Source: Candidatus Staskawiczbacteria bacterium
GTDB lineage: Bacteria; Patescibacteriota; Minisyncoccia; Minisyncoccales; Staskawiczbacteraceae
DNA: 15,021 nt
Direction of reading: 5' to 3'
Assembly: GCA_026395195.1 (NCBI GenBank)
Contig: JAPLZD010000013.1
Span: 1 to 15,021, forward strand
Shown: positions 7,969 through 12,978 of the stretch, piece after piece
Layout of the letters: each line of letters opens with the position of its first letter
How positions within the stretch are numbered: the first letter of the stretch is position 1
The notes under the pieces: generated by a model
What the model was told of the DNA's origin: nothing
Seen by the model: the letters and a program-made list of their open reading frames with translations, nothing else
Database searches by the model: none
Made by a program: the position numbers and the translations under genes

Positions 7969-7995
7969 AAAAACCCGTACCGCACGCATGTGCGG
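7969..7995 (-). promoter_or_regulatory. Leader hairpin of the PEP-CTERM mRNA, possible attenuator
   Basis: Perfect 6-bp arms CCGCAC (7980-7985) and GTGCGG (7990-7995) with a 4-nt loop lie in the roughly 90-nt 5' leader. On the minus strand the hairpin is followed, after a 6-nt gap, by five T's (7969-7973). The gap makes it a weak terminator at best; a stability or processing hairpin is equally likely. Confidence 0.4.
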
Positions 7996-8033
7996 AAAAA
8001 ACGAGCTAAATTGGCAAAGTTCATCCTATTTTT

Positions 8034-8062
8034 AGTATAGCATATTTATAATCTGTTGTCAA
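8034..8062 (-). promoter_or_regulatory. Consensus sigma-70-type promoter of the PEP-CTERM gene
   Basis: Minus strand: TTGACA (8057-8062), 17 nt, TATACT (8034-8039). The -35 box lies in the left arm of the palindrome at 8056-8078. The predicted leader to the ATG at 7937 is about 90 nt. Confidence 0.85.
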
Positions 8063-8078
8063 TAGTGTCTATTGACAA
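8056..8078. promoter_or_regulatory. Perfect palindrome covering both divergent -35 boxes (candidate operator)
   Basis: Arms TTGTCAATAG (8056-8065) and CTATTGACAA (8069-8078) are exact reverse complements separated by TGT. Each arm contains the -35 TTGACA of one of the two divergent promoters. A dimeric regulator bound here would block or control both genes at once; alternatively, symmetry arises simply from mirrored promoters. Confidence 0.65.
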
Positions 8079-8100
8079 ACAGAAATATAAGGTTTATACT
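8072..8100 (+). promoter_or_regulatory. Consensus sigma-70-type promoter of the 90-aa gene
   Basis: Plus strand: TTGACA (8072-8077), 17 nt, TATACT (8095-8100), identical in both boxes and spacing to the opposing promoter. The predicted start of transcription near 8107 gives a leader of about 40 nt before the GTG at 8148. Confidence 0.85.
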
Positions 8101-8147
8101 GAATATGCTGTTCTTTCCCATCAACTCCACCCAAAAGGAGAAATTAC

Positions 8148-8420
8148 GTGCGCAAAACACCTGTCTCTGACGAACTGAGAGAGTCAATTCTCGCGGTTCT
8201 AAACAAGAGGCGAGAAGCTGTGGGGCGCGAAAGGGGCGTGCTAAACATTCGGGCTGGCGCAAAGCCGGGCGAGATTGTTTATGTCGCTCTGGAGATGAAT
8301 ATCTCCTGCATAGTCAGCGAAGACGAGGCTTTTTTCTGGTTCCATTGGGAATACGGAAAAAAACAAAAAGCCCGGAAAGGAGCATTCCTGTCCGAGCTTT
8401 CTCAAAAGCTGGCTTCGTGA
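8148..8420 (+). CDS. Unknown 90-aa soluble protein divergent from the PEP-CTERM gene
   Basis: I do not recognise a family. The protein starts MRKTPVSDELRESILAVLNK and is soluble and mixed in charge, with a central FFWFHWEYGKKQKARKG patch and no membrane segment or clear helix-turn-helix. The GTG start is fixed by AAAAGGAG (8133-8140), 7 nt upstream, and by a consensus promoter at 8072-8100. The TGA stop is the first part of the terminator stem. It is the only plus-strand gene in the window and shares GC-rich composition with its divergent partner. The KKQK stretch is encoded by A-runs that also make up the T-tract of a minus-strand terminator. Sharing of a palindromic control site with the PEP-CTERM gene could mean it regulates or accompanies it, but nothing in the sequence proves this. 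Confidence 0.75.
   Translation: MRKTPVSDELRESILAVLNKRREAVGRERGVLNIRAGAKPGEIVYVALEMNISCIVSEDEAFFWFHWEYGKKQKARKGAFLSELSQKLAS
8357..8400 (-). terminator. Predicted terminator of the mreC-mreD-mrdA operon, inside the convergent 90-aa gene
   Basis: Paired blocks AAAGC/GCTTT, CGGA/TCCG and GGA/TCC close on a GCAT loop (8367-8400) with small symmetric internal loops. On the minus strand the stem is followed by TTTTT-G-TTTTTTT (8357-8369), a strong T-tract. No T-tract follows on the plus strand. It lies about 55-100 nt past the stop of the last mre-operon gene, within codons of the opposing gene. Confidence 0.7.
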
Positions 8421-8451
8421 GCCGTTTCTTCGGAAACGGCTCGTTTTTTTT
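8419..8451 (+). terminator. Rho-independent terminator of the 90-aa gene
   Basis: Perfect 10-bp stem GAGCCGTTTC (8419-8428) / GAAACGGCTC (8433-8442) with a stable TTCG tetraloop, then G and eight T's (8444-8451). The TGA stop codon overlaps the first two bases of the stem. Confidence 0.95.
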
Positions 8452-8454
8452 GCT

Positions 8455-8994
8455 TTAATCTAACCACTCGATTTTTAGCGCGGCTTCAATGTCATCTAAA
8501 AATTCCTCTTTATCTTTCTTGCCCTTGCAATATGGCCGAAAATATTTTATTTGAAATTGCATTTGCTCAATCCATTTTTTCTTTTGCGAAACAACTACGT
8601 TATGAGGTTGGCTTTCTGCCACCCTTCTTCCTGTTTTGTCGGCCTGTTCAACAAAATCTCTCCAATTGTCTTCAAGGCCGTGTATCACAAATCTTAAAGC
8701 AGTTTCCCTTTCTCCATTTTCGTTAACTGCCACGGTAAATGGATTTCTGGCCATGCTGTCGATTTTCTCTTTCACTTTTTGGGGTCCGGCTGTAGTATAA
8801 TCGGGCGCCAAAAGCCGGCTGGCCATTCGTATCTTAACATCAACGCCCTTGCTGTCCTCCTTGTCGCCGGTTTCCGTTTCAATTACTTCGTCAATGGTAT
8901 CAAACGCGTCTTCGGTGAGTTCAGCCATTCTGTGCTGGGCGCGGTGGCCAAAACCTTCTTTTGAATTGTCGATAATTGGCGGTTCTTTTTCCAT
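8455..8994 (-). CDS. Conserved-looking hypothetical protein, 179 aa, end of the mre operon
   Basis: A charged, soluble 179-aa protein that I cannot assign. It begins MEKEPPIIDNSKEGFGHRAQ, has an acidic N-terminal third (ELTEDAFDTIDEVIETETGDKEDSK, split here only by reading) and a Lys/aromatic-rich C-terminal half (KKKWIEQMQFQIKYFRPYCK near 137-156). There is no signal peptide, membrane segment or nucleotide-binding motif. It starts 15 nt after the mrdA stop in the same direction and shares the low-GC style and lack of Shine-Dalgarno of the mre genes, so it is very likely the last gene of that operon. In many bacteria rodA would be expected next to mrdA; this protein shows none of RodA's membrane segments. 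Context gives a possible link to cell elongation only. Confidence 0.75.
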   Translation of the reverse strand: MEKEPPIIDNSKEGFGHRAQHRMAELTEDAFDTIDEVIETETGDKEDSKGVDVKIRMASRLLAPDYTTAGPQKVKEKIDSMARNPFTVAVNENGERETALRFVIHGLEDNWRDFVEQADKTGRRVAESQPHNVVVSQKKKWIEQMQFQIKYFRPYCKGKKDKEEFLDDIEAALKIEWLD

Positions 8995-9009
8995 ATAGTT
9001 ATTATAATA

Positions 9010-10752
9010 TTATTTCTTTGAAAAATACCAGTTTAAAATTTCTTTGGCTGCCGGCACAATGACAGTGCTCAAACCCTGGACGTTTTCAGCCATAAGCACC
9101 AAAACAATTTGCGGATTGTCATATGGCGCAAAAACAGATGACCAAACATTAAATTCATTTTCCCGGCCTATTTGGGCTGTTCCTGTTTTGGCCGCTGACG
9201 ACACAGGCAAACTTCTTAAGGAGCGCGACAGGCCATAATCTTCTGTCACGCCGTCGCGCATTCCCTGGCGAACAATTTCTAAATTTGCCGGGTCAATAAA
9301 ATTGCTCCTAATAATTTGAGGAGAAAATTCCCGCACTGTTTTTGCATCTTTCCCCGACCCGCTTATAATTTTATTTACAATTTGCGGTTTATACAAAGTT
9401 CCGCCATTGGCAATGGCGCAATAGGCTGAAGCAACTTGCAAAGGAGTTGTTTGCAGGTCTGACTGGCCAATGGCCAGGTTGTAGGTATCGCCATCCCACC
9501 ATCCTTGGCCCTTGGTTGCTTTTTTCCAGGCAGGGTCGGGAATAAATCCGGCATATTCGCCCGGCAAATCAATGCCGGTTTTCTGGTCCCAGCCGAAAAG
9601 AGACAAATATTTTTTTATTTTTGTCGGCCCCAACCCCTGCTGATCGCCGTATCCCCCGCCGACTGTGTAAAAATAAATGTTTGAAGAAACAGCCAAAGCT
9701 TTTTTCATGTCCACCCAGCCATGCGGCTGGGACGGATCGTTCAGCAAATCCTGGAAATCTTTCTGCGAGATGCCGCCGGAAAAAGCATTATCATCATATG
9801 AAGGATAAGAAACCAGGGCCAAAACAGCTCCTGTTTGCGGATTCATTGCCACTGCCGCGCCTTTTTTAACTCCAATCTCCTGCAGTCTTTTTCCCAAAAT
9901 TTCGTAAACTTTTGACTGTAAATCTGCATCAATATTTAAAACCAAATTATCGCCGGATTGCGGCGAGGCAAGTATTTTGTCTTCTTCTGATTCGCCGGCA
10001 GCTGTTTTTTCGGCCCTTGACTGGCCGGGCACACCCCTTAAATAGGTTTCATAATATTTTTCCAGACCAATTTTGCCAATATAATCATTTATGGCATATC
10101 CCTGCGAGGCGGAATATTCATCTTTATTTATCCGGCTTGTGTATCCTAAAATTTGCGAGAAAACCGGGCCGTATAAATAATTTCTCTTAGTATTTTGAGT
10201 TATATAGCAGCCCTGTAAATCATTAATTTTTGTCTCTAAAACCAATAAATTTTGGTGATCTATGTCCTCGGCTATTAAAACCTGAGAAGCATCCGAGCCT
10301 TGAATTTTACTGGAAACATCGGCCATATTTTGCCCTGTTGCCTGAGCCATGTCGTTAATTTCCCTGGAAATTATGTCGGATGAATAGCTAAAATGCGCCC
10401 TGTCGCAGACCAAATCAAACGCCGGCGAATTGGAAACCAATTTTTTAAGGTCTTTGTCGTAAATGACTCCGCGCTCGGGCACAAGTATGTTGGCTGAGCC
10501 TTTATTATTTTCCGCGGCAATCATCATTTTTTTACCATCTAAAACCTGAAGATAAAAAATTTTGACAAGCAAGACCGCTGCCAGCAGAAAAAAAATAGCA
10601 AACATAAAATACGATATTCGTTCCTTCAGCGGCACTTCAAGTTTCTTTTCAGAAATTCCAAGCTCCTCCTCTCTAACGTGAGCTAGTTTATCCAGAAAAA
10701 CCTCGTGCGGCTCTATGTCAAACCCGGAATTTCTTACTTTATATTTCTTCAT
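9010..10752 (-). CDS. mrdA: Penicillin-binding protein 2 (MrdA-like) lacking the catalytic SxxK segment
   Basis: A 580-aa class B PBP, the transpeptidase partner of RodA in lateral wall synthesis. It has a cytoplasmic tail (1-46), one membrane anchor (about 47-66), a dimerisation/pedestal domain with VPERGVIYD (91-99) and IGKIGLEKYYETYLRG (225-240), and a transpeptidase domain with the SxN motif (SSN, 356-358) and KTGT (522-525). Between them the domain is broken. GISQKDFQDLLNDPSQP (327-343) is followed directly by HGWVDMKKALAVSSNIYFYT, whereas E. coli PBP2 (from memory) has roughly 58 residues here, including NRA...YPPGSTVKP with the nucleophilic serine. No SxxK motif remains at that place. 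The frame is kept. The start overlaps mreD by ATGA. It could be a non-catalytic PBP, a recent in-frame deletion or an assembly collapse. Confidence 0.9.
   Translation of the reverse strand: MKKYKVRNSGFDIEPHEVFLDKLAHVREEELGISEKKLEVPLKERISYFMFAIFFLLAAVLLVKIFYLQVLDGKKMMIAAENNKGSANILVPERGVIYDKDLKKLVSNSPAFDLVCDRAHFSYSSDIISREINDMAQATGQNMADVSSKIQGSDASQVLIAEDIDHQNLLVLETKINDLQGCYITQNTKRNYLYGPVFSQILGYTSRINKDEYSASQGYAINDYIGKIGLEKYYETYLRGVPGQSRAEKTAAGESEEDKILASPQSGDNLVLNIDADLQSKVYEILGKRLQEIGVKKGAAVAMNPQTGAVLALVSYPSYDDNAFSGGISQKDFQDLLNDPSQPHGWVDMKKALAVSSNIYFYTVGGGYGDQQGLGPTKIKKYLSLFGWDQKTGIDLPGEYAGFIPDPAWKKATKGQGWWDGDTYNLAIGQSDLQTTPLQVASAYCAIANGGTLYKPQIVNKIISGSGKDAKTVREFSPQIIRSNFIDPANLEIVRQGMRDGVTEDYGLSRSLRSLPVSSAAKTGTAQIGRENEFNVWSSVFAPYDNPQIVLVLMAENVQGLSTVIVPAAKEILNWYFSKK
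9714..9731. repeat. Inverted repeat at the junction of the missing PBP2 active-site segment
   Basis: Perfect 7-bp arms CCCAGCC (9714-9720) and GGCTGGG (9725-9731) flank ATGC. The P343/H344 boundary, where the missing segment should lie, is at 9723/9724, inside this 4-nt loop. Such a structure could mark a deletion end point or an assembly mis-join. Confidence 0.6.
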
Positions 10753-11261
10753 ATTTTTTTAGTAAATCCAATCACTTTTTTATAAATATAAAATCCGGCC
10801 GTTGCAACGATTAAATTATAAATTATTTCAAACAAAAATCTAAAATCAATCAATATTTTTACGTGCGCGGGGTCTAAAAACCTCAAATATAACATTAGTA
10901 AAACCTCATAAATAAAAAGGGCTGACAAAAAAATCAGCAAAAAATGCGATAGAGGATATTTATCTTCCTCTTCCAAAAAAGAACCTTGCGCCTTCTTCGC
11001 CAAAAAACCAATAAGCGCCAATAAAATAACTGAGACACCAAAATTTGTCCCGGAAAAAATGTCTAAAAAAAATCCTGCCGCTGCCGCAAATATAATTAAG
11101 GAAAACCCGGATTTTTTAACGCTGAAAAACAAAACCAAAAGAAAAAAAATAAAAACTAAATTTGGAACCGCGCCCAAAAAGTTAAAATGCGCAAAAAAAC
11201 CGGCTTGCAGGGTTGCTAAAATATAAAAGAGTAAAATTGTTCCTAACCAAAAAATCCACAT
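10749..11261 (-). CDS. mreD: Rod-shape determining protein MreD
   Basis: A 170-aa, very hydrophobic integral membrane protein with about five segments, consistent with MreD of the elongasome, which links MreC to the Rod complex. The N-terminus MWIFWLGTILLFYILATLQA and the later segment FFLDIFSGTNFGVSVILLAL (near 85-104; the pattern G-FFLDI-SG-FG is typical of MreD) support the call together with position between mreC and mrdA. It starts 10 nt after the mreC stop and ends in an ATGA overlap with mrdA. No Shine-Dalgarno is seen, so translation is probably coupled to mreC. Confidence 0.88.
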   Translation of the reverse strand: MWIFWLGTILLFYILATLQAGFFAHFNFLGAVPNLVFIFFLLVLFFSVKKSGFSLIIFAAAAGFFLDIFSGTNFGVSVILLALIGFLAKKAQGSFLEEEDKYPLSHFLLIFLSALFIYEVLLMLYLRFLDPAHVKILIDFRFLFEIIYNLIVATAGFYIYKKVIGFTKKI

Positions 11262-11271
11262 GATAAATTTT

Positions 11272-12099
11272 TTACTTTTGCTTGTAATTGGTGATTACAA
11301 ACAAATTATCCGAGGAAATATTAAAAAAAGGCTGAACCTGAGCCTGCTGATGAGGATTTTGGTCATTTTTTTCAACCTTTGTAATTTTTCCAACCAATAA
11401 ATCCTTTGGGAAAGTGCCTTCCAGGGCCGAAGTTACCAAAGTGTCGCCGGAATTTAAGGTGTCATCAACCGGAACCAAATCCAAATAAACTTGCAATCCT
11501 CCGCTTCCTTTTAACACTCCGTCAATCTCCGGATTAGATTGCAAAATCCTAACGTTAATGACGCTGTTTTTATTTGAAATTAGCATTACTTCGGAATAAT
11601 CCTTATAAACTTTGGAAATTTTTCCCAGAAGAGCTTTTTGTTCGGTTATAACCGGCATTCCTTCTAAAATTCCGCTGGCAGAACCTTTGTTTATTGTGAG
11701 ATTATCTTCTTTTTCCAAGCCGACAACTCCGGCCATTTGCAATTTAAACTCGTCGTTTTGACAGGCCGATGAAACTGTTGACTGAGCCTGATTGCCGCCA
11801 ATTATTGCCTGCAAAGATACAACCTGCTCCAAAAGTTTTTGATTCTCTGATTTTAAATTCTGATTTTCCTTAAAAAACGACCCGCCGTTAAAAATGGAGG
11901 CCAAAAATCCTGACGAGGATTCCCCCGCCGACCAAAAAAACTTTTGCAGTGGAGCCGAAAGCGCAAAAAAATTATTTCTTATTCCCGAATTAAAAAAATT
12001 CAAAATTACCAGCAAAATAAAAAGAGCAACTGCTCCAGCTAAGAATTTCAAGACCAGACTCCTTTTTCTATTAATAAAAAAACTTTTTGCCCCAGACAT
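11272..12099 (-). CDS. mreC: Rod-shape determining protein MreC
   Basis: A 275-aa bitopic protein: a short basic N-terminus (MSGAKSFFINRKRS), one membrane helix (about 17-36), a coiled coil at about 75-97 (KENQNLKSENQKLLEQVVSL) and an extracytoplasmic beta domain with LISNKNSVINVRI, VYLDLVPVDDTLNSGDTLVT and GTFPKDLLVGKI, all typical of MreC. It scaffolds MreB, MreD, RodA and PBP2 on the outer side of the membrane. mreB is not adjacent: upstream lies a terminator and an unrelated small-gene unit, so mreC is the first gene of its transcript, behind the promoter at 12124-12152. The length is normal. No Shine-Dalgarno precedes the ATG. Confidence 0.93.
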   Translation of the reverse strand: MSGAKSFFINRKRSLVLKFLAGAVALFILLVILNFFNSGIRNNFFALSAPLQKFFWSAGESSSGFLASIFNGGSFFKENQNLKSENQKLLEQVVSLQAIIGGNQAQSTVSSACQNDEFKLQMAGVVGLEKEDNLTINKGSASGILEGMPVITEQKALLGKISKVYKDYSEVMLISNKNSVINVRILQSNPEIDGVLKGSGGLQVYLDLVPVDDTLNSGDTLVTSALEGTFPKDLLVGKITKVEKNDQNPHQQAQVQPFFNISSDNLFVITNYKQK

Positions 12100-12123
12100 A
12101 AAATTGATAATTCGTTATAGATT

Positions 12124-12152
12124 ATTCTACTCTACCACATTTTTAAATGCAA
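12124..12152 (-). promoter_or_regulatory. Predicted promoter of the mreC-mreD-mrdA operon
   Basis: Minus strand: -35 TTGCAT (12147-12152), 17 nt, -10 TAGAAT (12124-12129). Transcription would start near 12117, about 18 nt before the mreC ATG, which matches the short-leader pattern of the lysS operon. It lies between the upstream terminator and mreC. Confidence 0.75.
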
Positions 12153-12171
12153 ATCTTTTTCTCCCCAAACC

Positions 12172-12218
12172 AAAAAAAGAGACCAATCGGCTACCTTTCG
12201 GTGAAACCTCTTGGTCTC
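12172..12218 (-). terminator. Rho-independent terminator of the twin 57-aa gene unit
   Basis: Outer 8-bp arms GAGACCAA (12179-12186) and TTGGTCTC (12211-12218) enclose a smaller ACC-GAAA-GGT hairpin. On the minus strand the stem is followed by seven T's (12172-12178). It is 26 nt past the stop of the 57-aa membrane protein gene. Confidence 0.9.
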
Positions 12219-12244
12219 GGGTGATGCTTGTTGGCTATTGCATC

Positions 12245-12418
12245 TTAGCCCTTCTCGATCTCGGCCGTGCAGACGGTGCGAACCGCTTCGGTGGCCAATT
12301 GGCCCCAGAGCGCGCGTTCTTTCGCAGCGTCATCGTTGAGACGCTTGCGCTCGAACAGCCGCCCTATGTAAAAGGCAACTATTCCGATGACAGCTCCAAC
12401 AATCACGTCTCCGATCAT
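12245..12418 (-). CDS. 57-aa single-pass membrane protein, unknown function
   Basis: A small ORF that default gene callers may miss. The protein begins MIGDVIVGAVIGIVAFYIGR: residues 3-21 are one membrane helix. A charged cytoplasmic-type tail with LFERKRLNDDAAKERALWGQ and EIEKG follows. The start is supported by AAGGA 7 nt upstream of ATG; a strong terminator follows the TAA. It is the second gene of a two-gene unit, 30 nt after the stop of another 57-codon ORF. Composition is GC-rich compared with the mre operon next to it. It resembles small phage-type or regulatory membrane proteins only in outline, and I recognise no family. Expression signals make a real gene likely; function is unknown. 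Confidence 0.72.
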   Translation of the reverse strand: MIGDVIVGAVIGIVAFYIGRLFERKRLNDDAAKERALWGQLATEAVRTVCTAEIEKG

Positions 12419-12448
12419 GGCACATTCCTTTCTCCGCGTGAGGCGGAA

Positions 12449-12622
12449 TTAAGTTTGTTGGCCCGAAGAAGCTTCCTCGGGCTTTTCGGTTTCGGTGCAA
12501 AGCGGAGCCGGCGACGGATCGAAACAAATGTGCTTCGCAAAGTACCAGCTTCTATCTTGCCTGGGTCGCGGGACATCTTTGCCTTCTGGCGGACGTTTCA
12601 TAAGCTTTGTTGGGTCCAACAT
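12449..12622 (-). CDS. 57-aa Pro-rich soluble protein, unknown function
   Basis: First gene of the small unit. The ATG at 12622 is preceded by AAGGTG with 6 nt spacing and lies about 40 nt downstream of a consensus promoter. The protein begins MLDPTKLMKRPPEGKDVPRP, has a central RSWYFAKHICFDPSPAPLC with two cysteines (about 33 and 42) and ends in an acidic, Ser/Gln-rich tail. There is no membrane segment or known motif. Its length, 57 codons plus stop, equals that of the following gene, though the two share no sequence. A near-perfect palindrome (12462-12481) lies in its last codons. It could be a leader or partner peptide for the membrane protein downstream; I do not recognise it. Confidence 0.62.
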   Translation of the reverse strand: MLDPTKLMKRPPEGKDVPRPRQDRSWYFAKHICFDPSPAPLCTETEKPEEASSGQQT

Positions 12623-12643
12623 TTTGGCACCTTGGGGTTAAAG

Positions 12644-12696
12644 TTGACAAACAGCAACTACTAATTTATTTTACACCTTTTATTCTAGTTTGTCAA
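12644..12696. repeat. Inverted repeat TTGACAAAC / GTTTGTCAA around the small-unit promoter
   Basis: TTGACAAAC (12644-12652) and GTTTGTCAA (12688-12696) are exact reverse complements 35 nt apart; the right arm holds the -35 box of the minus-strand promoter. TTGACAAACAG also occurs at the PEP-CTERM operator (8072-8082). A looped or shared operator is possible, or the left arm may be a convergent plus-strand -35 box with a poor -10 (TATTTT, 17 nt away). Confidence 0.5.
12668..12696 (-). promoter_or_regulatory. Consensus promoter of the twin 57-aa gene unit
   Basis: Minus strand: TTGACA (12691-12696), 17 nt, TAAAAT (12668-12673). It stands just behind the rRNA operon terminator and drives the two small ORFs. 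Confidence 0.82.
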
Positions 12697-12710
12697 GAAT
12701 ATGAAATAAC

Positions 12711-12739
12711 AAAAAAGCCGACTTTGAAATCGGTTTTTT
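12711..12739 (-). terminator. Terminator of the rRNA operon (A/T-flanked on both sides)
   Basis: The stem is CCGATTT / AAGTCGG on the minus strand (12718-12733), with one wobble pair, followed by six T's (12711-12716). A T-run also follows on the plus strand (12734-12739), so it can stop transcripts from both sides. A further small hairpin, CCCCGT/ACGGGG (12745-12759), lies between it and 5S. Confidence 0.8.
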
Positions 12740-12769
12740 GCTTGCCCCGTTTTACGGGGAATTGAGTTC

Positions 12770-12883
12770 TCTGGTGAAGACTACCTACTCTCGCGCTTGC
12801 GCACTACCATCGGCCTTGGAGTATTTCACTTCTGAGTTCGAAATGGGATCAGGTGGGACAACTCCAGTATAATCTTCACCACA
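12770..12883 (-). rRNA. rrf: 5S ribosomal RNA
   Basis: The minus strand shows the conserved 5S core: TCCCACCTGATCCCAT, CGAACTCAGAAGTGAAA, GCCGATGGTAGT and GCGAGAGTAGG. Helix I is closed by TGGTGAAGA with TCTTCACCA (12873-12881 and 12772-12780), and pairing extends outward with one mismatch to give a 17-bp processing stem. Ends are estimated from helix I and may be off by a few bases. It lies about 95 nt behind the 23S gene with no tRNA between them. Confidence 0.96.
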
Positions 12884-12978
12884 GAACTCAATCTGTGGTT
12901 TATTTAAAAATACCTAAAATCTGTACCTATTATTACTTACGCTGTGAAAATCTTCAATACTCATTAATTGAGTATATC
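12884..12978 (-). other. 23S-5S intergenic spacer with processing stems
   Basis: No tRNA or ORF is visible. ATACTCA / TGAGTAT (12957-12975, 5-nt loop), extended by CTTC/GAAG, forms a hairpin next to the 23S 3' end. ACCACAG / CTGTGGT (12878-12899) can pair next to 5S and competes with 5S helix I, so both are plausible RNase processing or folding signals. Confidence 0.6.

Noticed and set aside
8059..8262. Minus-strand frame of 67 aa over the 90-aa gene
   Set aside because: Antisense to a gene with promoter, Shine-Dalgarno and terminator; it also covers the divergent promoter region.
7074..8450. Insertion sequence or attachment-site borders around the PEP-CTERM island
   Set aside because: No transposase, terminal inverted repeats or target duplications could be found by eye at either border.
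11894..12664. Open frame of 256 aa on the plus strand
   Set aside because: It runs antisense through mreC, the mreC promoter, a terminator and both small genes, has no promoter or ribosome site of its own, and its protein shows no family resemblance.
12644..12739. Short plus-strand RNA from TTGACA (12644) to the T-run at 12739
   Set aside because: The -10 box is poor (TATTTT) and overlaps the stronger opposing promoter; nothing downstream is coded. Kept only as part of the inverted repeat.
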